Assembly: GCA_905221605.1 (NCBI GenBank)
Contig: CAJNDS010002590.1
Location: 807,918 to 871,917, forward strand
Direction of reading: 5' to 3'
Origin: Symbiodinium natans
Taxonomy: Eukaryota > Sar > Dinophyceae > Suessiales > Symbiodiniaceae
Length of the DNA stretch: 64,000 nt
Below, in pieces: positions 8,797 to 20,466 of this stretch (positions are counted from its first letter, which is position 1; every line of letters begins with the position of its first letter). The notes under the pieces were generated by a model. It was not told where the DNA came from. It saw nothing but the letters and a program-made list of their open reading frames with translations, and searched no databases. The translations under genes and the position numbers were made by a program.

Positions 8797-9608
8797 TTAT
8801 TTGTATCTTTTCATACCCCTAAATCTTCAGTACCCTACTTTTCGTATTTTGTTTTTTGATTGTTTTCTTGTTTTATAAAACTTTTGAGCCGGACAAAACC
8901 CTAAAAGCCCCAACTGAACACGAAAGCCTTCGCGTAGCATACGCGAACCCTAAGAGTAAACCCTAAACCCTATCAACGAACCTTCCTGAAATTGTTGTAG
9001 CCAGTGATGTTGATGAAGTCGTGCGCCTGGCGGAGTGGTAAGTCGCGGTTATACTGCCGGAGTTAGGGTTTAGGGGTTGCAAAGTCAACAGGCACTCTTC
9101 GGACCTCTGATTTTTGCACTGTCCGCTGGCTCGTTCTGCATGTGCTGGTCTCTGACACTTCGCCCTGTACGACGCGAAAAGGGCGCACCCGTGATTTTGA
9201 AGAAATTCCATTCTGTAATTCTGATTTTTGAAGGTCAGAATCCCAGTTTTGAGGATTAGAATTAGAATCCTAATTTGAGAGTCAGAACCCTATTTGAGAG
9301 GGTGGTGGACCCTACTTTCGAGGGCGGGCACTTGTATGCTGCGGGGCAATACGGGTGCTTCTGTGCAACTACAGCTCAACTGTGAAACACTTTGGAATCG
9401 GCAGAGATCGTGACAGGGACATCCTGCATTCATGTTTAAAACTATTTGCGAGGCCTGTGAGCACTTCAATCTGGGCCCAGCACGCACTCCGCCAATGAGT
9501 GATACCTCATACATGAGGCATGTGCACCTTGAAGGTGGATTCTGCATACTATATACAAGTGTTGAGCGTGTTGGGCGCAAACAAGAGGGAATAACTGCGC
9601 AATGTGCT
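8797..9608. other. Element/host junction region, no gene seen
   Basis: Base composition changes from AT-rich to mixed here, between about 8,800 and 8,950. A perfect hairpin TTCGCGTA-GCA-TACGCGAA lies at 8929-8947. Telomere-like words follow on both strands (AAACCCTAAACCCT near 8956-8970 and TTAGGGTTTAGGGG near 9064-9077). Degenerate short repeats of the type TCAGAATCC/GAGAGTCAGAACCC lie at about 9210-9300. I see no convincing coding sequence. Confidence 0.5.
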
Positions 9609-10385
9609 TCAGATAGGTTGTCGCATCATTGCGACATGTGCCTTTGTCAAGTCCAAGCGCTCCACAGCGTAGCCATTCTGCTTGGCATAAAACTCACCCA
9701 CGTCGTGGAACAATTGCGCATAGTCTGGCCAGCCCGTGTGTCCAGACAAGTCCACAATGACCAGACCTCCTAGTGGCTGATGGAGGCCAGAACTCGCAGC
9801 ACCATACAGCAGCATCTCGGGTATTGTTGGGAACTGCTGTAGTGTCTGAAGCTTCTTATGACGCAAGAAGGCTTGCCACCGGGAAGGATTTGAAACTAGA
9901 TAGGCATTCACCCTGCTCATGATGGGCCTACCCGACGAGTTCCAGAGCTTCGCGGCTCGCTGCAAGTTCTGGCTGCGTGCGTATGTGGCAAAGTCCTGGA
10001 AGACCATTTCAAGCCAGAATCGAGAGCTCACGTTGATATACTTGAGCTTTGTAATGTCGATCTCCATCTGCATCTTATTTTTGACTGCGTCTATTTCAAC
10101 TTTAAGCTGAAATTTAGCCTCCGCCTCCTTCAACGCCATCGCCTTTTCCATCTCCTTTTCCATCTCCTTCAACGCCACAGCCTTTTCCATGTCCGCCTCC
10201 TTCAACGCCACAGCCTTTTCCATGTCCGCCTCCTTCAACGCCACAGCCTTTTCCATCTCCATCTCCGCCTCCTTCAACGCCACAGCCACCCTTGTTGCAG
10301 CATCCCTGTGCTCAACAAGGCGTTTCGATTTTTTGATGAGTCGTCCCGTCTTGAGCACCTTGCGACGCCTTGACATGGGCGCCAT
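9609..10385 (-). CDS. Repeat-containing coiled-coil protein (host, hypothetical)
   Basis: An uninterrupted 258-residue ORF starting at MAPMSRRRK. A basic start is followed at about residues 35-95 by repeats of an 11-residue unit, MEKAVALKEAD and variants, predicting a long charged helix. After that comes an ordinary-looking globular segment (FWLEMVFQDFATYARSQN..., then PLGGLVIVDLSGHTGWPDYAQLFHDVGEFY). The repeats are copied nearly exactly at DNA level, so they expanded recently. I do not recognise a family. It is the first gene-like feature beyond the viral segment and has host-like base composition. An intron or a further exon cannot be excluded. That it is coding is supported by length, low strand ambiguity and amino-acid composition. 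Confidence 0.55.
   Translation of the reverse strand: MAPMSRRRKVLKTGRLIKKSKRLVEHRDAATRVAVALKEAEMEMEKAVALKEADMEKAVALKEADMEKAVALKEMEKEMEKAMALKEAEAKFQLKVEIDAVKNKMQMEIDITKLKYINVSSRFWLEMVFQDFATYARSQNLQRAAKLWNSSGRPIMSRVNAYLVSNPSRWQAFLRHKKLQTLQQFPTIPEMLLYGAASSGLHQPLGGLVIVDLSGHTGWPDYAQLFHDVGEFYAKQNGYAVERLDLTKAHVAMMRQPI
10120..10285. repeat. 33-bp coding minisatellite
   Basis: About four to five copies of a 33-base unit (TTTTCCATGTCCGCCTCC... on the + strand) encode the MEKAVALKEAD repeats of the overlapping - strand gene. Two central copies are identical, and the outer ones carry 12- or 18-base length changes in multiples of three, so the reading frame is kept. Confidence 0.8.
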
Positions 10386-10913
10386 GGCAGCACGACTGGC
10401 AATGGTGGGTAATGAAGCGTGGAACTCTCAGAATGCAGTATAGACACACACACACACACGATCCTCTTGCAGGCATCAAAATGAACTGCAAATGTCTCGC
10501 ATTGTGAAAAATGTGCTACGGGGTTGAACGCATGCAACTCGCCGGGCGCACCTACTTGGGCCTACCCTGATTAAGTTGCGCGGAACACCTGCAGAGGACT
10601 GGTGATTTACATAAACGCGCAGGGCTGACCTTCGCATCTCGATGCTCTTGTCGTAGTCGGCCAGCACAGAAAACCAAACACATCGATGAATCCACTCCCT
10701 GACCCATAAAGTATTTGGGTATATATCGGGCTAAGATTCGGCTTCGCTGGTGGACTAAAGCATCAAGGGTAGCGGGTGGAGCATCAGGGTTGTGAGCTGG
10801 AGCGTCAGGCGTAGTGGGTTTGATCTCGTCAACGGTGGAGTGCCACCAAGAAGTGGCTAACCGAAGCCACCCCCAACGCCCCATACTATGCCCCATAAAT
10901 TGAATAAACCTAA
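10386..10913. other. Non-coding stretch
   Basis: It contains a short (AC)n run at about 10444-10459 and overlapping short ORFs on the - strand without recognisable domains. I see no gene I can support. Confidence 0.4.
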
Positions 10914-11027
10914 CCTTGCCCAGTTTAGGATGTTACATCACCTGATAAATAGGATGAGATAGAGTATTTTAAGGATAATGAGCTAGTTATGATTATATGG
11001 CCACGGTGATGTAATAACCCAAACTGG
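10914..11027. mobile_element. Short foldback element, copy 1
   Basis: The left arm CCTTGCCCAGTTTAGGATGT followed by TACATCACC pairs imperfectly with GGTGATGTAATAACCCAAAC near 11014-11024. It is AT-richer than its flanks and non-coding. Together with copy 2, immediately downstream, it forms a head-to-tail pair of MITE-like hairpins. Confidence 0.6.
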
Positions 11028-11037
11028 CGACCCATTA

Positions 11038-11146
11038 CCTTGTCCATTTTGGATAATTGCACCTTATTTTCTATATGGTAAAGTGTTTTAGGATATTATG
11101 GCTATGATCTGGGCCACGGTGGTGCAATTACCCAAACTGGGCAAGG
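11038..11146. mobile_element. Short foldback element, copy 2
   Basis: It starts CCTTGTCCATTTTGGATAAT then TGCACC, and ends GGTGGTGCAATTACCCAAAC then TGGGCAAGG, an inverted repeat of about 29 bases. The interior resembles copy 1 (TTTTAAGGATAATG versus TTTTAGGATATTATG, and GGGCCACGGTG versus TGGCCACGGTG), so the two arose by duplication or tandem insertion. The outer ends of the pair also match each other inverted (CCTTGCCCAGTTT and AAACTGGGCAAGG). Confidence 0.6.
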
Positions 11147-14100
11147 CCTCCCCTGACTCAGAGGTGGCTCCTGGTTCTGAGATCTGAAGCGACGGGAGGA
11201 GAGCTAAATTCTGAGTCGCTGGGGCCTTTTCGCTAGCAATGACCATTTCCTTTTTCTAACCGTGCACCACCCCCTAGCACCCAAACTACGGTCCCTATTC
11301 CACGGCAGAACCTGCCCTCTTGATGCCCCCTGAGAGGCTCCTCGTTGGACAAAGGCGGCGGGGCTTTGGGGACCCAGCTAACTGCTGGCTCCTGTCCATG
11401 GCCCCAAGGGTTCCGCGACTTCTTTCACATTCCTCGCATTCCCCGAAGAGTCCGCGAATAGCCAAGGCTGTGGTTGTTGATCTTCAGCTCTGCACATCCC
11501 CCCTCTGAACCAAATCAACACCACGACTTCCAGCTCAAAACTGAACCCCCTCTAGGCAAAGCTTTTGCTCCTCTGTCTCCCTGGCTGTCACACATTCGCG
11601 GGACGATTGTGAGTGATGGTAGTGGACATCAAGGCTGCATCCTTCAACCCTGCCCCTTCAACTCCCAGCGAACGCCCCACGTTTCACACAGAGCTCTTCT
11701 CGCAAAGTGGGGGGCACCTGTGCCAGCGGTGGCGGCGCTGGTACCGGGCTGGGAGGCGGCGCCACCTGATCAGACGATAAGTACCGGGGATATCTAGCCT
11801 TGGTCATGGCCGCTTCTTCTCTCGGTGCCCTCTTGTGCCGTTTTTGCGGTCCCCAACAATTGAAAAGTCGCTTCTTCTCCAAAGCCTAGGTGGGGCCCTT
11901 GGGACCTGAGCATCCGCCCAGCCTGAAAAGCTGCGTGAGAAAGCTTGTGAGGCTATGAGGCATCGGCAATTTGACAAAGCCCAAAAAGTGGCATTCCAAA
12001 CTCGGATGCAAGCTGTCCTAACTCTGTGTTTACCAAATAGCGCCTGCCGAAGTAGCTCCGCCGGCGGAGGCTTGGGCGTCGGCGCTGGTTCCTCCACGAA
12101 GTATCTCGCTGGACGTTTAGCGGTTTAGCACGCTCTCTGAAGCGTTTAGAGGTCCAAGTCAGGCTTCTGCCCCATCCATTTCGCCACGCTGAGCACTGCA
12201 CTTGTCACAGCCTTGTTGCCCCACTGCCCAATAGTCGGGTGTGTGTGTGTGGGTTTGTCGGGTGGACCCTTCTCAGCTGTGAAGAATCTCTTCAGGCTGC
12301 TTGAGGCATTCCTCGCTGTTCCAAGAAGAGCAGCGAGAGCAACGAGAAAGGAGACATCATGCGACCTGGCCTGTGCCAGCTCGGGCCCGTGGCTATCCAT
12401 CTTCATCTTGTTGGAGGCCTCCCGAAAGTGGATGAGAGCGGAGATTGGACTTTTTCTCATGTTAGCCGACCTTCAACACCAAGCTCTCCACATTCGGAAG
12501 AACTTGTATGCTTGGAGATCACATGGAAAGCTCCACCAAATCAGGGTCTGGGCTCCTCAAAACATGGGGGGGTCGTTCTAAATTCGCCTCTCCGTATCAT
12601 GGTAAGTAGCAAGGGGTCGAAGTAGACCAGGGTCGCAAATCCGGCCTTGTTGCGCTTGATCGCGACCTCAGCTTGGTTGCAGTGCAGCCCATTTGGGTCA
12701 CTTGGGGTTGAAGACGCAGGCAGAGGGGTACTGGCCTGTCTTCCCGGCAGCAACTCCAGTGTAATTTGGTGGTAGGTTAAGACATTCACCACGTTGGTCT
12801 TAGAGTCTTAGAGCACTTCTTCGATAGACTTCGACTCAGGTTGTGGACTCGCATGTGTGTAGAGCTTGATGTTGACTTTGCCTCGTGTGAGAACTGTGGC
12901 CGAAGGTTGAGACTCTGAAAACGAGACCGCCTTAAGCACGCCTACTGCTCAGGTTATTCAGGCTCAGAGTTCAAGTACAGTACAGCAGGGGATGAAGATG
13001 CACAAAGGGCCTCAGAACATCGTCATGAGAGGAAGCGTCCAGCAATTGGCATTCCGTCAAGGTGCACTCCGAAGTCGGCACCTTCTGAAAACTCTCTGGC
13101 TCCAGATTTAACCGACCTGTCAACTCGAAACAGCAACAATGAGCATACAGAGACCCTAAACCTGAAGCCCTGAACCCCCAAAATCCCAGGGTCTCCGCCC
13201 CCCTGGGGCCACCACGGAAGGTGGAGGAGGAGGCCAAGCTTCGGCTTCGGCCTCGAGAGGCGCAGTGCAAAAGCGCACAACCCGATGCTGAGCACTAGCA
13301 CTAGCAGGGGGTGTGTTCGAAAATAGGGGTACCCTTATTGGGGGTTCTCAGAAGAAGGATTCTACACACAGCAGTCACTGGCAGCAGTCACTGGCAGTCA
13401 CCACCGTCAAAAGCCTGTCCCTCATCAGCAACGACTTATGCCAGCTTTGCTCTCCACAATCTGACAGTCCAGGCCTTTCCAGGCACCTCTGCTGGCTCAC
13501 CTTCAGCCAAGCAGGAGAACATCTGTTTTCAGGAGATTGGTTTCCGAGGCCATTGCTCCACCATCTAAGCAGCCAAGGAGAACCCCTCAGCTCCCCCCCG
13601 CCCTCCCCTCCCGTCAATTCCGGTCCAAGATCTACATTGAAGCGCAGTGTCTTTTTCGCGGGCGGCTTCTGGTTCCTTTGATGAATCTGGGGAAAAGGGT
13701 GCAGGGCTCAGAGAGATTCTTTCAAGTAGTCTCCTCGTTCCCTTGTGTCAGGGAAAAGGGAAGGGGTCGGGACCTCCAGTTTCGGGTACAGGCTGGGACT
13801 GCAAGGCTCCATGCTTGGGTGCGTGTGTTGAAACATATTCACCACGAAATAGAGTTCAAAGCGCCCATGTTTCAACAACAGGTCCCAGCAAGCATATATC
13901 GGCACAGGCCACTACTTTTTTTTTGGTTCCTGGGGGCTGTGCCGCAGCCCTTTTTGCCGCCTTTAGCCTGTCTAGCTTGTCTGGGCCACTGGCTCGGTGC
14001 CAGAAAATTTGCCGAGGATGGCACATCCGAAGGCACCTCGGGAATGCTTTTCTGAGGGTTGTGGCTTCAGGGGTTTGAAGGCCAGCCATCTGAGATTGGC

Positions 14101-17100
14101 CGGGAAACAGGCTGGGGACGAAGGATAGAAACGCAACACAGTGACACCCAAACATCCAAAGCTCCAAAACGCAGGGGACTGCCAATCCTGGTTGAAGAGA
14201 TGAAGAGACATCCATGTCAGTTTTGTGCGTCGTAGTGCCTCCGCAAACGCTAGCCCACACATCGTTTCAAAAAAGTGAAGCCCAAATCTCCTCGGCCCTG
14301 AGCGCGCCAGGCAAGACTCTCCAAATTTCAAGCTTCGCATAGCCTTTGGTGGCTTCGTGTTCTTGGTAATCTTGGCTCAGGTGCTTGGGGAGATACATGT
14401 CTGAGGGCCACCAGGCCGTCACGTAGCTCTGCTAGGGCTGAGGCATAGCCCTCTGGTGCCGCCCTGACGTCAGTGGAGACCAACGAGCTCAACAAGCTTG
14501 CAGAAACCTGATGCCCTGTGCTGCTTTTTATCGACGGCTTCTGCTAGCTCCTAGCTTTGATGCAAAGTTGCGAGTTGAGCTGTGATATGCCCTGACCGAC
14601 CAACTCTGATGCCTTGCGAGGTCTTTAAGCTCACACTCGTCTTGGCCAGTTTTCCAAATCTCACTGTTGTAGCTGAATGTCAGCACGTGGTCGGTTTGTA
14701 GCTTCAGTCGGCCCAGAAAAACCTGAGCTAATGCGTTAACGGTATGACCCCTGCGCCTGGCGGCTGGCGGCACAGGAGGCGCTTTACTATCGGGCGCACT
14801 TTGTGCCCGAGTCACCCAACCTTTTTGGAGCATGTGGAAGTCAGGCGGAGGCAACAGAACTAGGCAGCCTGTCTCAGGGTCTTGCTCGACAGGGAGAACA
14901 GCAGACAACGAACCGACTGGATCTGCCCACTTTCATATTCAGGAATTTATTCTCAACTCTATTGAAACTCTATTGATCATGAGAGACGAGAGGATTCTAC
15001 GGACCTAGATCAGAAGGTGCTTTCAGTCCAGAGACGTGCTGAAGGATCAAGGGAGCGTAGGTGGCGGGGGCATGCAGAAAAGTGGTCCGAACGCCAACAT
15101 CATGAGCAGTTGCTAAAATCAATCGCGGCTTATCATGCTAACAGCTTACCTCGATTTCTGAAGACAGCGAGTCCCGGAATTGCAAAGTGAAGACATGCAC
15201 ACGGTGTGCCACTCATACACCCCTTTCAACACTTGAAGGGCCCACCAAGTGAATCACAGAAGTCCTGACATTCAAATTGCAGGACAAGCCTGGCAAGGCA
15301 CGACTACCCGACAAGCTGCTGGCAGGAGCCTGCGAGCGGAGGAGAAAAGACGATGCTTGGGTGTGGTTGCAATTCCATGGCCAAGGAGTCCTATCGAACA
15401 GGGCGGGACCGGCGAACCTGTGAATTCAGAACTGCCTGGGGCAGTGCCCGCACTTTAACCCCGCACCTCGAAGCACATCAGATCGAAGCACATCAGATGC
15501 AAAGAACTCGAGAGCCCGGCAGCCCCACGAACTCCCCAAGCACCTGAAGCCCCCGAAAGCAAACCTCGTGATCCTCCCCAATTTCCCCAATTCCGCTCGA
15601 CACCTTGGCTTCGGTAATCTGGGGTGGAGGCGGCCTGTTCGGCTCGAAGCTTCGAGACGCGATGTACGAGCTGTTTGCGATCGGAGAACTACCTGAACCC
15701 TGCACCCGAAACTGCTAGTTTTGAGGGGGTAAAAGGGGTGAGAGCCTGCAGGCCGAGTTGCCGAATTTCGTTCCTAGCTGGACCCTGCCGCCCTATGGTG
15801 ACCGTGGCCACGGCACGGCAACAGTAACAGAGCTGAGCAATCGATAGACAGGCTGCCGACCACGCCCCCGGCGCGCAACATGTTTCAAAGATGAAGGTGA
15901 AGGCAAGGAGATAACCCAGGACTCCTTCGTTAGAAGCTGAAGTATGGCTCCTGTCAGGTTCTAGACAGTTCTAGAATACCTTGAAATCTTCAACCGTCCA
16001 TGGCTCGATTGAGATTGTATAGAGGACTCTCAGGACTTCCAGCCCGGTAACAAAGTCTCTGTATGACCTGGCCCGTGACCACGATGAATGGCCTCATGCT
16101 GTCCGAGCCACCTTGATTGGAGCTATCGGCACTATGACTGAGTTCTCAGCAATGCGTTCTGCCGAAAGATGTGAGCACAGTCTAGGGATTGTAAGGGCGT
16201 CTTCCTGCATATTGGGGCCATTCGGGGGTCGAGGCATGCAAACCGTCTGCTTTTTTGACAGGACTGACACAACTTCTTCCGATGCTTTTCTTTCCAGACG
16301 TGAGGCTTCCCTGCTGCCCATCTTTACGATTCTTCACAATGTCACCATTTTCTCCTGCCTCGTCGCCCCCCCCCCCACCCCCCCATCCATTCCCTTACCC
16401 ACCCCTCATCTTGAGAATTCGGAAGCCCCTTGCTCTGGACGAGAATGCCTGATGACTTCGACTTCAAGCTTGGCAAACCCGAATTCTTGGGCAATGTTGG
16501 CTCTTTGATGTTCTTCTGCGTCTCCGGTGTGGCAGCCGCTGCCAAGAAATGGAATGTCAAAAACTTTGGCAACTCATGAAACACATAAACTTGGCACATT
16601 CGAGCTTTGCATGCTGTTCACCTCCTAAGTAAGCCATGCCTGCTGATTGCAGATCCTGAGGCGATTTCATTCCTAGGCCATGCGAACCACGGGTTTGAAC
16701 AAAAGGGAAGCTTATAATATTCGCCTCGGCTTCCTGCCGAAAACAGCGATACCTTCGGCTGGGACCCCCTGAGACACCCCTGGGACCCGCCTGAGACCTC
16801 ATTGGACACTTTGTGGGCCCCTGTCCAGCATGCTCTGGGCCGGCCCGGCTGCCGAGGCGGCGCGGGCAAGCGTTTACAAGTAGTAATAGTAACAATACTA
16901 AAAATTCAAATGCGAAAAAATACTCGTAATACTAGTAAGACTAATTCCTCATAATACTCATGACCGAGCGTCTTCGCGCACCATGCTGGAGGCTGCCGTT
17001 GCCATTCGAGCTGCGATGGTATTGACCTGATACAACGAGCCACAAGTCCAACCCGTGATTCATCCGAGTCCTAAATCCTCAGCAAAGAGACCATCATCCA

Positions 17101-20100
17101 AACCCTCTCCCCAGCCCATGAGCCACGCTTACCCGCGCATTCAGCGCGCGACTCCACTGTCGCTTGCCGCTTTGTGCAAGCCGGATCCAGCCTGGAATTT
17201 TGCAGGTTAGCTTGGGTTTTCAGGGCTTGGCGTGGTAAGGCTCAGGGGGTTCGAGCGGTCTATAAGGGTCACGGGTCGAGTGATGCTGCTTGGCTTTGCG
17301 GGTTTGCGCCCGGAGGCCCCGGCGAAGTTTTGCCCAAGCGGGACCATTCGTGTTTTGCTGAGCCCGCGGCTGCCCACACCAGTATCGGCCCAATAGTCGA
17401 AGAGCTTCTGGCCATCGGGCAGTGTGGAGGTTTCCACCTGAGAGCGTTTGTGCGGGGGGAAGGAGCCCAATCTGAAGTTAGACATTCAACGAGTGATACA
17501 TGTAAAATTCTTCCAGGTACTCACAGCGACAGAAACAGAGACAGGGCCGAATGTTGCTTCCCGTATCTGCGGGTTGGCTTGGCAGCTTAGAACCCTGATG
17601 GCAGAGCATTTTTGCTTGGAGCTTTCGTGTAAGCAGGGTGATGGAGCAGGCCTGTGAAGCTCCATCTGAAACAGCTGTGTCTTGAGGGATTTCTGTGTGG
17701 AGGTAAGTTGGCGTTGGTGCAGCTTTGTATGCTTCACCAAGAAGCAGCGCAAGCGACCACGAGGGGTTTTCTCGTGGTCGAGCCATGGTCGAAGAGTTGT
17801 TCATGGACCATCGAAAACCGAGCTTCGGCTTTGTTTTTTCACAGCTGTCCTTTCAAGCTGCCTTACTGTGTCCCTTGGCATTTTGTAGTGTCCGCGGGAC
17901 TAGCTGTTTGAAACACGCGCCTGCGCAAAACGCAGCTGACGACCCGCTTGCACAACACACGCGGAATTTCAGGGTGCGCTGCAAGACGAAGCAAGCACAT
18001 GCGGTTGGAAGGGCGGCTCTTGACCAAGCTGCGAGCTAAGTAGGGTCGAGGCGCCATCTGCTCGATGAAGTTGTTGATGTCAGGGCTCAGCTTGGCCTTT
18101 TGCAGAGCTCACACGAAAGACTCGTCAAGTCCTGAAATGTCGCTGTTGTGTCGGCACTGGAAGCCCTGCGAAGCCGGTCCGTGCCATCTGCTGGACTTAG
18201 CTCTGCCCCCTAGCTCTGTTTCCCGAACCTGATCGAAAGCTTCAACCTCCAAGGTTTTGGAACCAGTGGCCCAAAGACAAATCCGACACTTCTCCAACTC
18301 CCTTAAAGCCCTTGAATTCCCCGCCAACAATTGTCCAGGCGACTCCACAACTCCACCATTCCCAGCCTTGCCCGTCGCTTTGTCGAAGCGAACACCGCTG
18401 CCGTCAAGGCCCACAAGCCGCAGACACTCCTCCAGTTCCTGCGGTTTTCGAGCACATCGAACTTAAGTGGATGTCGCAAGGATTTGCGATGTGATTCGCC
18501 TGTTAGGGGCTTCCATGCATTCTGGACTTCATTTGCTGTATTGTTTGTGGAGGTAGCTCGATTAGTTGTTGGCCTGTCAAACGATTGCTTCCGTCCCACT
18601 CGGGAACAACCCGAACCAGAACTAAGGCAATGATGATGAGCATGTCTGGCTAGGCTGCATGTTTCGTTGCATGCACTAGATGCAACCTAGATGATGTGCA
18701 AGTAAATTGGATGCAGTGACACAAACGCTTCAGTAATTAGCTCGACAAGTGCATGGCAAGCCCACCATGGCACACAAGCACCCGGAGAGGGCTAACAAAG
18801 GCAAGATGGGAGGAGGAGCCATGGCAGCAGTACTGGGCGAAAAAGCTTGCGGTGCACCGGCAGTAGCAGCCAAGCCGGGCAAGAAAAGGAGAGAGATCAC
18901 GTTAGAACAACTCAAGCTTGTCTGTGAAAAAGCCCGTCTCCGGCGTCGACAGCAGCTCACCCAACAAGGTGTACTTGTCACTCCTCAGAACAGGAGAGCT
19001 TGGCTTGAGCATGGCTGAATTCGGGGTTCAGGCTTCCCCTTTCCATGCACGCCTTCTGCCTGATCTCTTGCACAATGCCCATTCGCAATCCCTGAACCTT
19101 TGATCCATTTCCAACACCTTTACATCCTCAACTGCCTCTCGCTTTGAACAAACTCAGGCTCGAGGTCCACAATTGCAAAGCAAGGCGCCGTACCTAAGCG
19201 GAGTGCGAGAATCGTCATGCTACAGGAACCAATTTTTTGCATGCTATAGACGCAGGTTTCGTTCAACAACGAATCAACTGAACCAAAGTACATGGCGTCG
19301 TAACGGCTAGGAGGTTCCGTTCAAGTGCAAGTGGTTGCAATGAGATTTCCGGGCGTTAGACCCCTGGCTCCTCCCCCCATGTTTTGAGTCGCGATTTTAC
19401 AAGTTGAGTATGTCGAGGTATGAGCAGCTACAAGCCTACTAAGGACCCTCACAACTCATGGGAGGAGCCAAGGGTCCCTACAGGTTGGGTGGAGGCAGTC
19501 GATGGCACCGGGCTAACAAAATTCTGCGAGTGGAGAGACATTCGATGGAATTGGAAGAAGGCAACGGGAACCGCAATTTCAGCCTTGATTTTGGTGCCTA
19601 GCTTAGCGACAGTGCAAGGCAGTTTGTGAACAGCGTGCTCTTGCTGCCTTCAAGGCAGCAGCGCTCCTCTACCGAAGGAATCAAAAGCTTCCCACATGAG
19701 CTTGGCAAGCTAAGCTTATACTGGATCGATGTGTGGTTAGGTACATGTTTCTGTGGCCAGGGACATAGGTCAGGTCCTCTGAGCGGGCGATGCGGTTCTG
19801 CAGCTTCGATGCGAACTCCTTGGCTGCTAGGTCCGAACCGTTGCTTTCGGGACTCCCAGTACTGAGAGTGCAGAGCACTTTCTGTCAGGTCGGCCTCCAT
19901 CTGGACGCTCTGCCCCAAGGTGGGCCCAAGGCTAGCGCATGGCTGGGTGGATGCACTAAACCTACAGCCGTTACAAATGCAAACGTTTTAGCAGCACCGT
20001 CTCTCTTTGAGCATGTCGGGTGGGGGTGGGAGTTGAGGTGGTTGCTACGGCCCACGCCTCAGCGCTGAGCAACACCGTATGCTTCTGTATGTGGGTGCAG

Positions 20101-20358
20101 CGGCTATGCCCTAAAACCTTGGAAGGGCTTGCGGCTAGCAAGGTCAGCAGCATGGTTCGTTGAGCTGCTTTGCTGGTCGATTGGACATTCGAGCCAGAAA
20201 GTCTCTTGCTTAAGCTTGAGCTCTGCCAGTACTCTCCAAGGAAGACCCCTTAAATCTGCTGTCGGTGTACAAGAATGCCCATCCTTCGACAACTCGATGC
20301 CAACTCTCAACCCTTTGGAACTGCTTCATGGCAAAGGTCAGCATTTCTGATCTGAACA
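11147..20358. other. Gene-poor host region
   Basis: Many short overlapping ORFs lie on both strands, none with a domain I recognise. Two stretches look more exon-like by composition but are unproven: the - strand at 12146-12460 (about 100 residues, ISALIHFREASNKMKM...) and the + strand at 18749-19018 (KKRREITLEQLKLVCEKARL...). A (C)n-rich tract lies near 16369-16385 and imperfect AAT/ACT repeats at about 16880-16965. No RNA gene was recognised. Confidence 0.35.
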
Positions 20359-20466
20359 ATGTGGGAGTTTACGAAAATAAGGGACTATAATAAAACCATC
20401 CAAAAAAGTAGGATCCGCTTAGAATAAGGACCCAAAGAAGGTCCCCTCATATCGTAAACCCCCCCC
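20359..20466. mobile_element. Small foldback (MITE-like) element
   Basis: TGTGGGAGTTTACGAAAATA then AGGGAC at the left pairs imperfectly with the inverse of GGTCCCCTCATATCGTAAAC then CCCCCCCAT at the right. About 25 bases of terminal inverted repeat enclose an AT-rich, non-coding centre. No target-site duplication is clear. Confidence 0.4.

Larger units (their letters stand above)
1..8890. mobile_element. Integrated Polinton/polinton-like virus segment (left, partial)
   Basis: This AT-rich stretch is packed with genes and ends abruptly against GC-richer repetitive DNA. It carries a penton-like capsid gene running in from beyond the window, a CxxC/HxxxC zinc protein, a DUF5754-like protein, a polymerase-like/SF1 helicase gene and an rve integrase, a set typical of Polintons and polinton-like viruses. 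A major capsid protein, protease and packaging ATPase are not visible and would lie upstream if present. The right edge is placed by base composition between about 8,800 and 8,950. I could not see a terminal inverted repeat or target-site duplication, because the other end is outside the window. Confidence 0.88.
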
